Below are positions 49,971-60,354 of a DNA stretch of 64,000 nucleotides, piece by piece; position 1 is the stretch's first letter, and the number at the start of each line of letters is the position of its first letter. The DNA is from Adiantum capillus-veneris (Eukaryota; Streptophyta; Polypodiopsida; Polypodiales; Pteridaceae), in contig CM043952.1 in the NCBI GenBank assembly GCA_014529385.2, forward strand, positions 56,711,619-56,775,618, written 5' to 3'. The notes below the pieces were generated by a model, which ran no database searches, was not told the origin of the DNA, and saw nothing but the letters and a program-made list of their open reading frames with translations. The position numbers and the translations under genes were made by a program.

Positions 49971-50805
49971 CTGCCAGGCACAAAAAGTAAATGATCAGCA
50001 CAAAGTCACATGATTAAGCCCTTCCTGGAAAATATGTCACACACAAGCATTCCACTCACAATTGAGCAGTAGTTTCATGATCACATATCTTTAAAATTAA
50101 ACTCTTTTTTAGGATAAAACTATAGTATGATAACCAAAGATACGGAACAGGAATGGAGGGCCCAGAACAGGGAAGAAAGAGGAGCACCAGGAAAACAAAG
50201 TTTTGTTAAGAAGCTGGGCTCCAATGGCCAAAAGGCCTAAAATGGTTAGGCGAGGAAGGGAAGATACTCAAGAGGAGGTTCAAAAGCGATAAGCAGCTCA
50301 AAAAGGGTTGGATATCAACCAAAAAAACCCTGTTTAGCCACTAAACAGGCCTCTAACCAACAGAGCGAAAAGCAATCTGAAACAGGGCCTCCAAGCAGAA
50401 CGGCATTACAGTAGCTACCACTACCAGAACAGGCATACCCTGTTTCTATGGCTGAAACTACTAACCATTGTAACCTGTGAGCTTTTAAAGGCCTTCAAGA
50501 AGCAACAACAAATCCAGCCATGTCTGGACCTCTAACATTGTTGATACTGCTCAATAGCTCAATTTGAGTAAAATATGTATCAAAGCTCAGATATACTCCA
50601 CAAAGCTCTTGTTTGAGCCAAAGATTTTATTTCAATACAGCAGAAGATATTTGGATTATGAAAACCCGAGGATCAAAGAGCACGGACCCAAAACTTGGCC
50701 CTGCATGCAGCCAAAACTTTTGTCGCCAACTTTGAGAAAGATAGCAGTTTGAGCTTAACTTCATGCATTCTGTGATTTTCACTTACAATGAGTTTCATAG
50801 TCACT
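49971..50805. other. No exon recognised; presumed CLC intron or flank
   Basis: No open frame matches the missing CLC N-terminus on the minus strand. AT-rich, no repeat structure that I can support. Confidence 0.5.
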
Positions 50806-52417
50806 TTAGAAATGAAACGAAATGAATGAATTTAAGCCAAAAGGTCTAAAAGACCTATGCGACCAAAAAACATCTTTTTTTACCAAAACATTACACCATA
50901 AATGTCCAATAAAAAAGACGAAGGTTAAAAAACCATATATACTGGAAACAACTAAGTGAACAGATAGAGTCAACCAATGGCATATCCCCCAGAGCCTAAC
51001 CTCCTGAGTGGCCATTAATATAAGTGTCGTTATCTGAACGATCTGCATCATGGTATCAATCTCCTCCTCTCTAGTGGGAGCTGCGCTACAACAAAATCAT
51101 CCATCTCTCTGATAATAAAATGGGCACCAGCATATATAATGCTCTTTGATTGTCACTCCAAATTGCATAGTTGGCGTATCCGCTGTTCCAAAGTGTATCG
51201 AGTATATCTATTATCTGCAGAACTAATAGAGGTATGAAGCTGCCCACATCGATCTCGTGCAAGGTGTGAATCCATGTATCTCGAACGCAAAATAAATCCA
51301 TCCCAAGAAATGTGAAGAAAATGCTCTTCGAAAAAGGCCATTTTCTTCCCCAATTCTTGAGTCGTCAGTCATGTACTCTCTATATAATATATTAATCTAA
51401 ATGAGATCCTGCCTGATAATCCCAGTGATCTCTGAATGTGCCAATGCAAGTGCTGGTGCATTCAAGGTGTACTAGAAGGGCAACAAAAACCAAGCTGACA
51501 TCTCTGTGCATACCAACACATTGAGTCTTCTCCAATTGCTAGCTGCCAAGATGACTCTAGGGCCAATCTAGCATAACAATTATCTGTAAGCTCCCACAAG
51601 CCATGTATGTAAGATATTGATCTAGCAAGTGCCTCAACTACGATTGTAGCCTCCCAGTTCAGCTCTAATGACCTCACGTGGCTCTACAGCCCTACACGGG
51701 TGACGGGATCATCCTGAAGATCATAGTGACTGGTTGTCTCTCCATCGCTCTCCATTAATCATGCATCCGCCCAAACCAGCTGCAATACATTAGACTAGGT
51801 CCCTAGACATGTAACCCATACAATAACGTGGCTGTAACAAATGTATCAAACAACCATCGCTTGGAGCAGGGCCCTGAAATTGAACCAATGAATACAAATG
51901 CTCCAAGCCTGCACCTCTCTCAAGAGAAGGGGATTGTAAAAACAGAACCCAGATATGTGTAGGGCTGGAACTCAACATACTCCACCACTTCCTAACCATA
52001 TATAAAATACTGATGTTCATACCCTCATCCACTGCTGTAGTGTTTACCACGTCTTGACAAGGTTCAAAGACAAATCTCTAGTACATAGCTCCATAATGGA
52101 TCCAGTTGTCTCTGCAGCCCCTCCAGCAAGTCAGCGATGAGAACAGTATAATCCGCATAAAGTAACAAGGGTTTCAAAGTGCCTGATAATTGTACACCTC
52201 TATCTTCCTCTCCATCAATATAGTCTCATACCTCAATGATATACATAAGAAAATACACAAGAGTAGGAGCTTTCTTACCAAAGATGATACCGATGCCAGT
52301 GCCCTCACCCGTTGTGTAGTGGTGTTAAAACATCATCACCTCGGTCTTGTTAAGGTTCACAGACAAATCTCTATCTTGTAAATAGCTCCGTATTGCATCC
52401 AATTGTCACTCTAGCCC
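50806..52417 (-). pseudogene. LINE L6, 3' portion: old, heavily decayed
   Basis: The minus strand shows the family's 3' module (FWSHRSFRPFG in translation, near 50860) without a (CT)n tail. C-terminal ORF2 remnants follow (KMAFFEEHFLHISWDGFILR near 51340; YIHGLWELTDNCYARLALES near 51600), and RT remnants near 52050-52410, with QRQLDPLWSY at about 52100 and QLDAIRSYLQDRDLSVNL at about 52390. Those two related blocks indicate an internal duplication of about 290 bp. Stops are dense. It is the oldest LINE here and is cut at 52417 by Copia-B2. Confidence 0.85.
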
Positions 52418-52607
52418 TGAAGGGGATCGGGGAGCACCACAAACGAAGAGTGAGAGAGAGAAGGAGACACACAACACGATGTGGGTGGGGAGACTGTGAA
52501 GTGGCAGCTCCCCCTATACAGTATACTCACTATAAGTATAGGGTAACAGTGGGCGGGCGCCCATGACCTGGGCAACCGGTCAAGGCACATAGGCCTTAAC
52601 CCCAACA
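52418..52607 (-). repeat. 3' LTR of Copia-B2
   Basis: Ends TGAAGGGG and CCCCAACA on the plus strand. The adjacent CCTCCCACTTAAA is the polypurine tract on the minus strand. Confidence 0.95.
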
Positions 52608-52682
52608 ACCTCCCACTTAAAGGCCAATGTGCCTTTAAGCAAGATCTAGTAGTGTACAACTAATAGAAGGTGAGATATTCTC

Positions 52683-54152
52683 TCAACCTATGCCCACTGA
52701 CTCTCGATGAGCTAGTGCATCCGGCTCTACTGATAGACAAACATCCCGCTGCTGCGGAAGCCACATAGAGCTAGCTCCAAGCTCTGCAAATAGTCTACAA
52801 GAGCTCATGCACTCCTGCAAGTATCGGTCCAATACCTGCAAACCTCCCCTATGCTCTATGCCGAGATCAGTCATCGAACAACTAATCAACCCTGCTGCAA
52901 ATGCTCCCACTGCAGCTGCTATGTCGGGCCTCGAGATCAGCATCTCGTACATGAGGACACCGAACGTTGATGCAACCCTGGCAACCTCTGCCACCTCCAA
53001 CTCAGAACTCAACTCATGGCAATCCTGTCCCCTATCATAGAGACCATGGCACTCTGACTCCGAGCTCTGGAGTGACTCCTTGTGCCCACCACATATCACA
53101 TGTGTACCAAGAGTATCCATCTGTCCTGAATCTGTATCAAGCTTTGGCATAAGCATATCAAGAAATGACTCCACAATAGCCGACATCTCAGCATCCATGT
53201 GAGTCATCTCTGTCATCACCTCTGATGACTCATCCTGCTGTGACTCACTAGAGCTATCCCGCTCTACCTGTGCATCCGTAGACGCAACCTGCACAACAAG
53301 GTCACTGCTCTGCACTCCATGCAAAGCATCCTGCAACCCACAAGCAAAAGAGACTCGCCTGCTCTCTCGCTGTCTACCTGGCTGCATGATCACAGAGACA
53401 GCACCGTCTCTCGCGTGATCCACATGCAATGGGTAACCTGTACCACTCCTGGCACCTCTCGCAATCACTAGTGAACCCAAATGCATCACAAAATCTTGCT
53501 CTCGTAGCGAAATCTGACATCCACAATCTCTAAGCTGACCAATCGAGATCAAACTCACTGTCAAATTTGGTACATAGCGCACATGTCGTAACAAGTAAGA
53601 TGCACCACTCGGTAATGACAGTCTCACATCTCCTGCACCTGCTATCGCATGCACCGATCCATCGGTCAAACGTACACTGCCAAGCATCCCGCTAGAATAG
53701 CTACAAAACCATGCACGATGCGGCGTGACATGAAACATAGCATCTGCGTCTAGCAACCACTGCGAAGGGAGTGCACTATCCACATGTATAGCATCTCGTG
53801 CATAGCTCGAGGTAAAAGTGACATCCCCGTCACTAGTATACTCCGACACTACATGTGCCTCAACTGTCAAAGCAACTGAGTCCATGGCATCACTACATAC
53901 ATCTTTGAGACTGCCATGTCTCCTACGATGTCGCATACGACGAAAACAACGCCGTCTAACGTGTCCAGCATGACCACAATACCAACATGTCACCTGTTGG
54001 AGTGCTCGTGAATGTACATGTCTCACACGAGTCGGTGATGACTCAGATCTATCATACATATCATGTAATCTGTGCCAAAGTGCTCTCGAAGTAGTCTCAT
54101 ACATACCAAGAGCATATACAGATTCCGCAAGGTGCAAAGAGAGTGTAGATAG
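52683..54152 (-). CDS. Copia-B2 protein, central and C-terminal part (gag end, knuckle, protease-like, RT-tail)
   Basis: An open frame of about 485 codons with no stop. It contains the gag end (SVYALGMYETTSRALWHRLH), zinc knuckle CWYCGHAGHVRRRC (near 53960), protease-like WLLDADAMFHVTPHRAWF (near 53730), a polar spacer and LMYEMLISRPDIAAAVGAFA near 52930. The aspartate of the protease motif is kept but SGA is replaced by ADA, as in Copia-B1. The spacer differs in length from Copia-B1, but the frame is kept. The gag N-terminus lies across the hAT insertion at 57496-57690. Without hAT the protein would be about 555 residues. Integrase, RT core and RNase H catalytic parts are absent. Confidence 0.82.
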   Translation of the reverse strand, partial: LSTLSLHLAESVYALGMYETTSRALWHRLHDMYDRSESSPTRVRHVHSRALQQVTCWYCGHAGHVRRRCFRRMRHRRRHGSLKDVCSDAMDSVALTVEAHVVSEYTSDGDVTFTSSYARDAIHVDSALPSQWLLDADAMFHVTPHRAWFCSYSSGMLGSVRLTDGSVHAIAGAGDVRLSLPSGASYLLRHVRYVPNLTVSLISIGQLRDCGCQISLREQDFVMHLGSLVIARGARSGTGYPLHVDHARDGAVSVIMQPGRQRESRRVSFACGLQDALHGVQSSDLVVQVASTDAQVERDSSSESQQDESSEVMTEMTHMDAEMSAIVESFLDMLMPKLDTDSGQMDTLGTHVICGGHKESLQSSESECHGLYDRGQDCHELSSELEVAEVARVASTFGVLMYEMLISRPDIAAAVGAFAAGLISCSMTDLGIEHRGGLQVLDRYLQECMSSCRLFAELGASSMWLPQQRDVCLSVEPDALAHRESVGIG

Positions 54153-54350
54153 CAGAGTAACAGGGAACGGGCGGAACGGACCCCTCCCGTTCCCGGAACA
54201 CGTTCCCGGCCAACTTGGGTCCCCGAAACGGAAACGGCAACGGAACGACGTTCCGTTCCTAGGTGTAACCGGAACAGCTGGGCGGAACGGGCAAGGAACG
54301 GACGAACCGGAACGAGAACGCGTGAGCGGAACGGAACGGGAACGGCAGAT
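54153..54350 (+). repeat. Left hAT end with subterminal GGAACGG array
   Basis: The terminal repeat plus more than ten GGAACGG/CCGTTCC-type motifs in about 190 bp, in both directions. Ac-family transposases bind short subterminal repeats (AAACGG in Ac), so these are probable transposase sites; that role is inferred. Confidence 0.75.
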
Positions 54351-54796
54351 TTCAAATTTTGAAAAAAATGACCGTTTTTTTTTAAAAACAAGGGGCGTTT
54401 AGGGACTGTTTTTGAACGTTTGAGGGAGGGGTAGACTCTAACTCCTATATAATGCCTCAAGGGCAAGGTTGAGAGCTCATAGCCTCATCCTTCCCTCAAG
54501 GCTCAAGCTCTCTACGTCGGCTCTAGCCTCTTCCAAGTTCCTCAAGCCTCAAGGCTCAACCTTCAAGGCTTCAAGCTCTCTCTCCTTCTCCCTTGGGCCT
54601 CAAGGCTCAAGTGAAAGCTCACTCTCCCTCTCTCCATCTATCCCTTTTCCTCTCTCTCTCTCGGCTCGCCTCTCCATAATACATATCTCCCTCATCTCTC
54701 TCTCCCTATCACTCCATCTCTCCCTCTCCCTCTCCCTATCTCTCCCGAGTCCCTCTCCCTTTCTCTCTCAAGCTCCCTCCCTCTCTCGAGTCTCAC

Positions 54797-55368
54797 ATGG
54801 CGCAAGCTTCCGCATCAAGTGAACGTGTGCCCTTGGGTGCGAAGAAGGAGGAAGTATCATGGTGGGACGAAGTGCATTCCCGAGTGTTGGGAAAGTCCGG
54901 TGGTGCCCGTGCATGGAAGTGCAAACTATGCGGCTTCGAGAGGCAATCCGGCACAACCAAAGTCCGCGCTCACCTCCTTAAGCTAGAGGGACAACAAGTG
55001 GCAATATGCAAGGAGGTCAACGAGCATTTGTTGAAGGTCTTACAAGCCAAGGATGCCGCCATCAAAGCCAACAAGGAAGAGAAGGATGCGGCCAAGCCGA
55101 AGCGCCCCGCAATCGACCCCAATGATTTGCTCTTTCCCTCTTCTACACCTTCTTCATCCATCGGTGGTAATAGTAATGCGGCGACGGTGGAGACGGGGGC
55201 GACATCATTTCGATCGCCATTCTCAACCCCTAATACTACGCCGGTCTCCACTCCCAAGCCGCACCAACGCACTCTACATGCCACTTGGGATCCGAAAAGG
55301 AAGGAGGATGTGGATGCAAGTGTTGCACGCTTCTTCTATCATGACCACATTCCCTTCATAAAGGCTCG
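54797..55368 (+). CDS. hAT transposase exon 1 (BED zinc finger)
   Basis: The ATG at 54797 opens MAQASASSERVPLGAKKEEV after a CT-rich 5' UTR. A BED-type zinc finger follows: WWDEVHSRVL, then CKLCGFERQSGTTKVRAHL and a further cysteine (QQVAIC), pattern C-x2-C...H...C, residues about 22-75. A basic and serine/threonine-rich linker follows. The exon ends with CTCG before donor GTAAGA (55369). It binds DNA at the transposon ends. Confidence 0.9.
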
Positions 55369-55463
55369 GTAAGACATTCCTCCATTTTTGGATTTAGATA
55401 TATTGACCAGTTTATTAATTTAACTTTGAATCCTAATACCTATGTGTTACCTCTTATGTGTAG

Positions 55464-57036
55464 GTCGGAGTACTTCAAGACTATGTGCACAAGGATAGGA
55501 GAGTATGGGGCACGATATGTGCCACCCTCTTCCGAGGCCCTCCGCACTACTCTACTCGATAGAGAGAAGGCCATTGTGGAGACGGCAACCCTTAACATGA
55601 AGAGGCAATGGACCAAGTATGAAGTGACCCTCATTGCGGATGGATGGAGCGACACCAGGAGGAGATCCATTCATGGCATTGTTGCCTATTCCAAAGGGGA
55701 AATGTATTTTGCCCACTCCCATGATGCTACAGAAAGAGGAAAATCAGCCGATGTCCTTGCAGGAGAGTGGGCCTCCGCCATAGAGACCATTGGGTCCGAA
55801 CTTGTGATAGGGCTAGTCACTGATGGGGAGGCATTGAACAGGGCAGCCGGGGCTATTTTAGAAGGCACATACCCCCACATCACGGTGTCCTTTTGTATGG
55901 CGCATTGCCTTAACAACCTCCTGAAGGATTTCGGCAAACTACCTTGGATAGAGCCTCTCTTTGCCTCTACAGCCAAAGTGGTTTCTTTTGTCAACAACCA
56001 CAACGTCCTTCGAGCAGAGTTCTTGAAGCGGTCGGGGGGGGGGGGGAAAGTTATTCTCAAGTATTGTGAGACCCGCTTTGCCTACAACTTTCTTATGGTA
56101 GGCCGATTTGTGGAGTGTCAGAGTGCAGTGCGGCAGCTCTTCATCAGTACAGATTTTGCTGAGACTTCCCATGCACGTACAGCAGCAGGGATCATTTGTA
56201 CAGAGAAGGTAGAGGATCCAAAGTTCTGGGAGTCTCTCAAGACTCTTGACAAAATGGTAAAACCAGTGATTCACTTGCTTAGAGTGATAGATGGTATGCA
56301 ACCTTGTGTTGGCAAGGTTTATGAAGCAATGGATCGCATGGTGGAGGCGCTTGGAGATCTTGAGAAGGACCCAAATAGGCTTGAAGAAATCAAAGACCTA
56401 TGCAGCAGCAGGTGGAACTCCTATAGTTCACCTCTTCATGGTGCAGCTTTTGTGTTGGATCCAGAGTTCCAAGGTGCAGGACAGGAGCATGATTCAGAGG
56501 TAAATACACATTGGAACACTATTTTGAAGAGGCTTCACCCTGATAGAGACATGCAGCGCAAAATCAAGGATCAGCTTGCATTTTACAGGGATATGCGAGG
56601 ATCATTTGGGACTGCCGATGCCCAAATTGATCGCACCAAGATTTCCTCGGTCTTGTGGTGGCAAGAAAATGGTTCAGATGGTCCCGATCTTCAGCGACTT
56701 GCTATCCGCATTCTCAGCCAAGCGGTTAGCTCCTCTTGCTTGGAGCAATTGTGGAGTGTTTACAGCCACATTGCATCTAGAAAGAGGAACCGACTTGGAG
56801 TGGAGAAAGCAAATGACCTTGTTTTTGTCAGTGCAAACTTACGAATGCTTTGCAAGTCAGCATCTAAAGTGACAGACCCTTTTCTACAGTGGGAGATGGA
56901 GGCAGACGCAAAGGTGCTTGGAGAGGCGGCAGCATCTACACATGAGGATGAGCCTATGCAGGAGGATTGGGATGATATTCATGAGATCCAGGACACCACT
57001 ACAGATTGGGAGGCAGGAGGCTCTTCTCAAGCATGA
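55464..57036 (+). CDS. hAT transposase exon 2 (catalytic core and hAT dimerisation domain)
   Basis: The acceptor TATGTGTAG precedes 55464; the split codon CG+G restores arginine and joins exon 1 in phase, giving about 714 residues. Seen in order: SEYFKTMCTRIGEYG, the DUF659-type block VTLIADGWSDTRRRSIHGIV, VTDGEALNRAAGAIL, FCMAHCLNNLLKDFG, ETRFAYNFLMVGRF and the C-terminal hAT dimerisation region SSSCLEQLWSVYSHIASRKR and ANDLVFVSANLRML. The domain order and length fit plant hAT transposases that cut and paste their own DNA. A 13-base G run near 56034-56046 codes for glycines and is a slippage risk. No stop or frameshift is seen. TGA ends it at 57036. Confidence 0.92.
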
Positions 57037-57487
57037 CTCATGAGTCATGACTGATTGCTCCTTATATCTTTTTGTAGCGCCTTGGCTGGCCTTGTAAGCC
57101 ATCGTCATGATCTATCTAGTATCATTGTTTTGCTCCAAGCTTTTGTGTGGAGTCTGGACTCTTTTAATTTTAAGTTAAGTTAATGTCCTTTCTATGAAGA
57201 ATCAAGATGCTTCTGTGTCATGTGAATGGTGGATTCGTGTCATGAGTCATGACCGCACCTTAAGACTTAAGCATCATTGCAAAGCATGCCTAAATAGGAT
57301 TCTACTTGGAGTAATGAGTGTGTGTGGCTCTCTACTACCATATAGGTTGAATCCACCCTAATTTAAGCATAATTCGAGTTTACCGTTCCGGCCCCCGTTC
57401 CCGTTCCGCTTTTTCGGGGGGGCCCCGTTCCGGAAACGTTCCGGAGGCCCCCGTTCCCGTTCCCCGTTCCCGTTCCGGGTAACTTTG
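57037..57487 (+). repeat. hAT 3' UTR and right end with CCGTTCC array
   Basis: The 3' UTR is followed from about 57383 by CCGTTCC/GTTCCC repeats and the right terminal repeat ending GTAACTTTG. Confidence 0.75.
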
Positions 57488-57495
57488 GTAGATAG

Positions 57496-57690
57496 TGCCA
57501 TCTCCTCTAGCTCTTGCCACTGATCGTCAGACATGTTTGAAGGTCTACCTGCATCACCACTCGATGGTCGATGCAACCCTCGCTGTGTCAATGCATCAAG
57601 CATACACTCTCTCCATGCCGCAAAGTCTGACCCATCAAACAAGCGCATCTGTGAGAGGTCACAATCTGATCGATCACCTGTCTCTGCCAT
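57496..57690 (-). CDS. Copia-B2 protein, gag N-terminal part
   Basis: The minus-strand ATG at 57690 opens MAETGDRSDCDLSQMRLFDG and runs through SDFAAWRECMLDALTQRGLH to the hAT insertion. It has CAG (glutamine) at the codon that is TAG in Copia-B1. It is separated from the rest of its frame only by the hAT element. Confidence 0.85.
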
Positions 57691-59208
57691 GAGCACAATG
57701 TAGCAAACTAGAAAGCAAAACCACCTCACCAACAACACCTGGAAACTGTCTACCAATATGGCCAGAAACACAATGTAAAACATGTGAGACACACTCCAAA
57801 ATAGAGCTCCCGCAATGTCAACCAAATCAGCCCTAAGCTGGCTCGAATCGCATCAACAAAAGTCTGCAAATATGGCTCAAAACCTGATGCAAAGTTGCAC
57901 CAATAACCGTGCAAAACCTTGCACAAAATCACAAGTCAATATGACTCAATCGCGTATAAATATCTGACAAAATTTTGGCAGAGTCTCCTTTGTAACTGGA
58001 GCAAAATCTCAACACTAAACCTCAAAGAGACAATAATATATGCCGCAATGGCCAATCCGGGAATAAACTCGACCGGAATCACCTCACAAAGTCATACATA
58101 TGAGCATACCCGCTCTTGCCGGAGTACCACTCAACGGCACCTCAAATGACATACATGTGAGTGATGATTGCTGCCAAAATACCTTTCAATCGATGACCAA
58201 ATGTCTGCCAGATAACTATAGCAACATTTCGCAAAACCTTGCAAGATCTATCACTATGCGCAATGCGAAATACGGCACACAAGGGCATACACAAGTGACT
58301 CCAAACTCCAACCAAATGATGACTGAAAATCACCTGTCAAAGTGAGAGTAAACTCAACCACTAAACTGTCAAAGAGCAACCTACGGATACGTAGAAGCTA
58401 TGGCGAGAACCTGGATAAAATCCAACAGAGTTTCTTCTATAAATTGAGCCAAATCTCAAATAATCTCAGCCACAAACAAATACACAAATCCATATATGGC
58501 ATACATAAACCGCCAAGACCATGGCAACATAGCTCACTCTCGCATGAGTGGCTCTCTGGACAAATGCATATCCAAAAACTTGTGTACACCTATGAATTTG
58601 CTGGTTGCTACAGAAAATACTCCGTGTGTGTGAGATATACCAAAAACAGTGTTTTTGGGACCCGAAAGTGCACAAATAAACCTGCTGCTGTACCTGCTGT
58701 AATTCAAAGCAGAATTTCAGCAAAATACATCACCATTGCGTCCGGAGCGTGCCAAAACCCTGACCTAGACTCCTGGATCATGTAAATCTGACTCTGTATG
58801 ACGGAGCTACGCAAAAAACTGCGTTTTAGAGCCCGAAAATGGCAAAAACGAGCTGCACACAGTCTTGAACCTGCTCCTGCTCCACTCTGCGTGATGCAAT
58901 GTCCTCTCAATGCAAGCTCCAACGCAAGAGCTCTGCCACAACAGCATCCAAGCACTCGAATGTCAAGCTCTCCTCCGCCGAGCACTTCTCTAAGGAGCTC
59001 CACTGAGCTCAAAAGCTCCTCTCACCAAGGAAGCCGCAATCGCCTCCTCGACCAAGCTTGACCACACCAAGCTCCTAAGCTCCAAAGACAATGCTCCTCA
59101 AGCTAAAATCGCTCTCCGTGAAACTCCGCGATCGAACTCCACTGTCGAGAGCGAGCGAGCTATCGCCTCGAAGCTCTCAAAGCCGTCGTGCTCTCCGCGG
59201 TCACCATA
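57691..59208 (-). other. Leader of Copia-B2
   Basis: About 1.5 kb between primer site and gag on the minus strand. No protein domain. Corresponds to 5898-7501 in Copia-B1, with conserved stretches near gag and near the primer site. Confidence 0.6.
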
Positions 59209-59220
59209 GCTCTGATACCA
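59209..59220 (-). promoter_or_regulatory. Primer binding site of Copia-B2
   Basis: The minus strand reads TGGTATCAGAGC, 2 bp inside the right LTR. Confidence 0.92.
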
Positions 59221-59222
59221 AT

Positions 59223-59412
59223 TGAAGGGGATCGGGGAGCACCACAGACGAAGAGTGAGAGAGAGAAGGAGACACACAACACGATGTGGGTGGGGAGACT
59301 GTGAAGTGGCAGCTCCCCCTATACAGTATACTCACTATAAGTATAGGGTAACAGTGGGCGGGCGCCCATGACCTGGGCGACCAGTCAAGGCACATAGGCC
59401 TTAACCCCAACA
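59223..59412 (-). repeat. 5' LTR of Copia-B2
   Basis: Partner of 52418-52607, with AGCCC target duplication at 59413-59417. Confidence 0.95.
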
Positions 59413-59710
59413 AGCCCCTCTGCTGAGAACTTTGAGAGCATCATCATCCACATCAGGTAACAACAATTTCCTAGTGCCTGAACCTCTTATCTTTCCCTCT
59501 ATCACTGTGTTTTGTTGCCTCTATAATAGGCATAGAAAAACACAAAAAGAGTAGGAAAGAGTGGACATACTTGCTTCATTCCAGAAGTGGAATAAACTAT
59601 CTTTGATAGGCCCTCTTTGAGTGCACACTCTACAAGGCACTGCTCTGACAGGCGGTGAAGAACCAAAAAGACTGTAAAACAATCTATTACTTTAGACAGC
59701 AATTGCAAGA
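59413..59710 (-). pseudogene. LINE L6, RT portion upstream of the Copia-B2 insertion
   Basis: The minus strand shows a decayed GMKQVCPLFPTLF, the counterpart of VKQGCPLSPTLFGMYVDE, then a degenerate YADD-region block ending in the AGCCC duplication. Joined across Copia-B2 it continues directly to QLDAIRSYLQ at 52390. Confidence 0.8.
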
Positions 59711-59721
59711 GGCTAGAAAGG

Positions 59722-60288
59722 TGTAGTTCACCTCTGAGATGCGTCGGCCCCTAAAGGAGGCGCCCATAGTGGTGTGTTGCTTCCCTGACCAATTCTTTGT
59801 GAGTTACAATTACACGTAGGACACACTTAAATTGCTAAAATGCGCCGCAATTTGCACCAACAGCCTGACACGTGGCAGTTATACGGATAGCAGATGTACG
59901 GACCCGCTTTTTGCGCTGACATTGCTGACATGGCATTCCGTGCAGATTTGCGCAATTTACGCTGGCTGATTTATTAGCAGCTTTTGGGACAATTGTTTTT
60001 GAGTTTAGAGATTTTTGGGGCGTTGCTTCCCTTGTACTTATAAATAAGTGGGCTAGGCCTCACTTCTCAGAGCATCTGGACGCAAAGTCAGAGTGAGCGC
60101 CTGCCTACTCTCTTGTACTTTGAACACAGATTAAGATAAAAAGAAATACCGAAAGGGGCGCCAATCTTTGGGGCCAATACCTCTGGGCACGGAACTACGC
60201 TGGGCCGTGTCATCTTTGTGAACTGTTTTGAAGTGAATCTCTGTTGTGTTGCGGTAGAATCTTGACTTGGGGTGTCCAAGTTTGTTAC
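59722..60288 (+). repeat. Probable 5' LTR of the Gypsy element
   Basis: Bounded on the left by the end of LINE L6 (candidate start TGTAG at 59722) and on the right by the primer site. The exact ends are uncertain because the 3' LTR is outside the window. Confidence 0.45.
60039..60046 (+). promoter_or_regulatory. TATA box in the Gypsy LTR
   Basis: TATAAATA at 60039-60046, followed by CTAGGCCTCACTTC, is a convincing U3 promoter position about 250 bp before the primer site. Confidence 0.6.
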
Positions 60289-60290
60289 GG

Positions 60291-60302
60291 TGGTATTAGT
60301 GC
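60291..60302 (+). promoter_or_regulatory. Degenerate tRNA-Met primer site of the Gypsy element
   Basis: TGGTATTAGTGC matches TGGTATCAGAGC at 10 of 12 positions and lies in the right place. Confidence 0.6.
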
Positions 60303-60354
60303 ACGGCCGATTTCTCTTCTACTGGAAAATCCGACCCTTTTCTCGCGGCACTTA

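Larger units (their letters stand above)
54153..57487 (+). mobile_element. hAT DNA transposon, 3,335 bp, probably autonomous
   Basis: Exact 8-bp duplication GTAGATAG at 54145-54152 and 57488-57495, the hAT signature; Copia-B1 has one copy at the matching site. Terminal inverted repeats are imperfect: CAGAGTAACAGGGAACGGG on the left and, on the reverse strand of the right end, CAAAGTTACCCGGAACGGG. Both ends carry dense GGAACGG/CCGTTCC arrays. Inside is a two-exon transposase with no visible disruption. The absence of damage and the perfect duplication argue for recent insertion. Confidence 0.95.
52418..59412 (-). mobile_element. Copia-B2: non-autonomous Copia-like LTR element, interrupted by hAT
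   Basis: 190-bp LTRs (52418-52607 and 59223-59412) differ at about three sites. AGCCC flanks both ends (52413-52417, 59413-59417). The minus-strand primer site is at 59209-59220. Without the 3.3-kb hAT insertion it would be about 3.65 kb, close to Copia-B1. Its LTRs are clearly diverged from Copia-B1, so the family has at least two active lineages. It is inserted in the RT gene of LINE L6. Confidence 0.95.
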
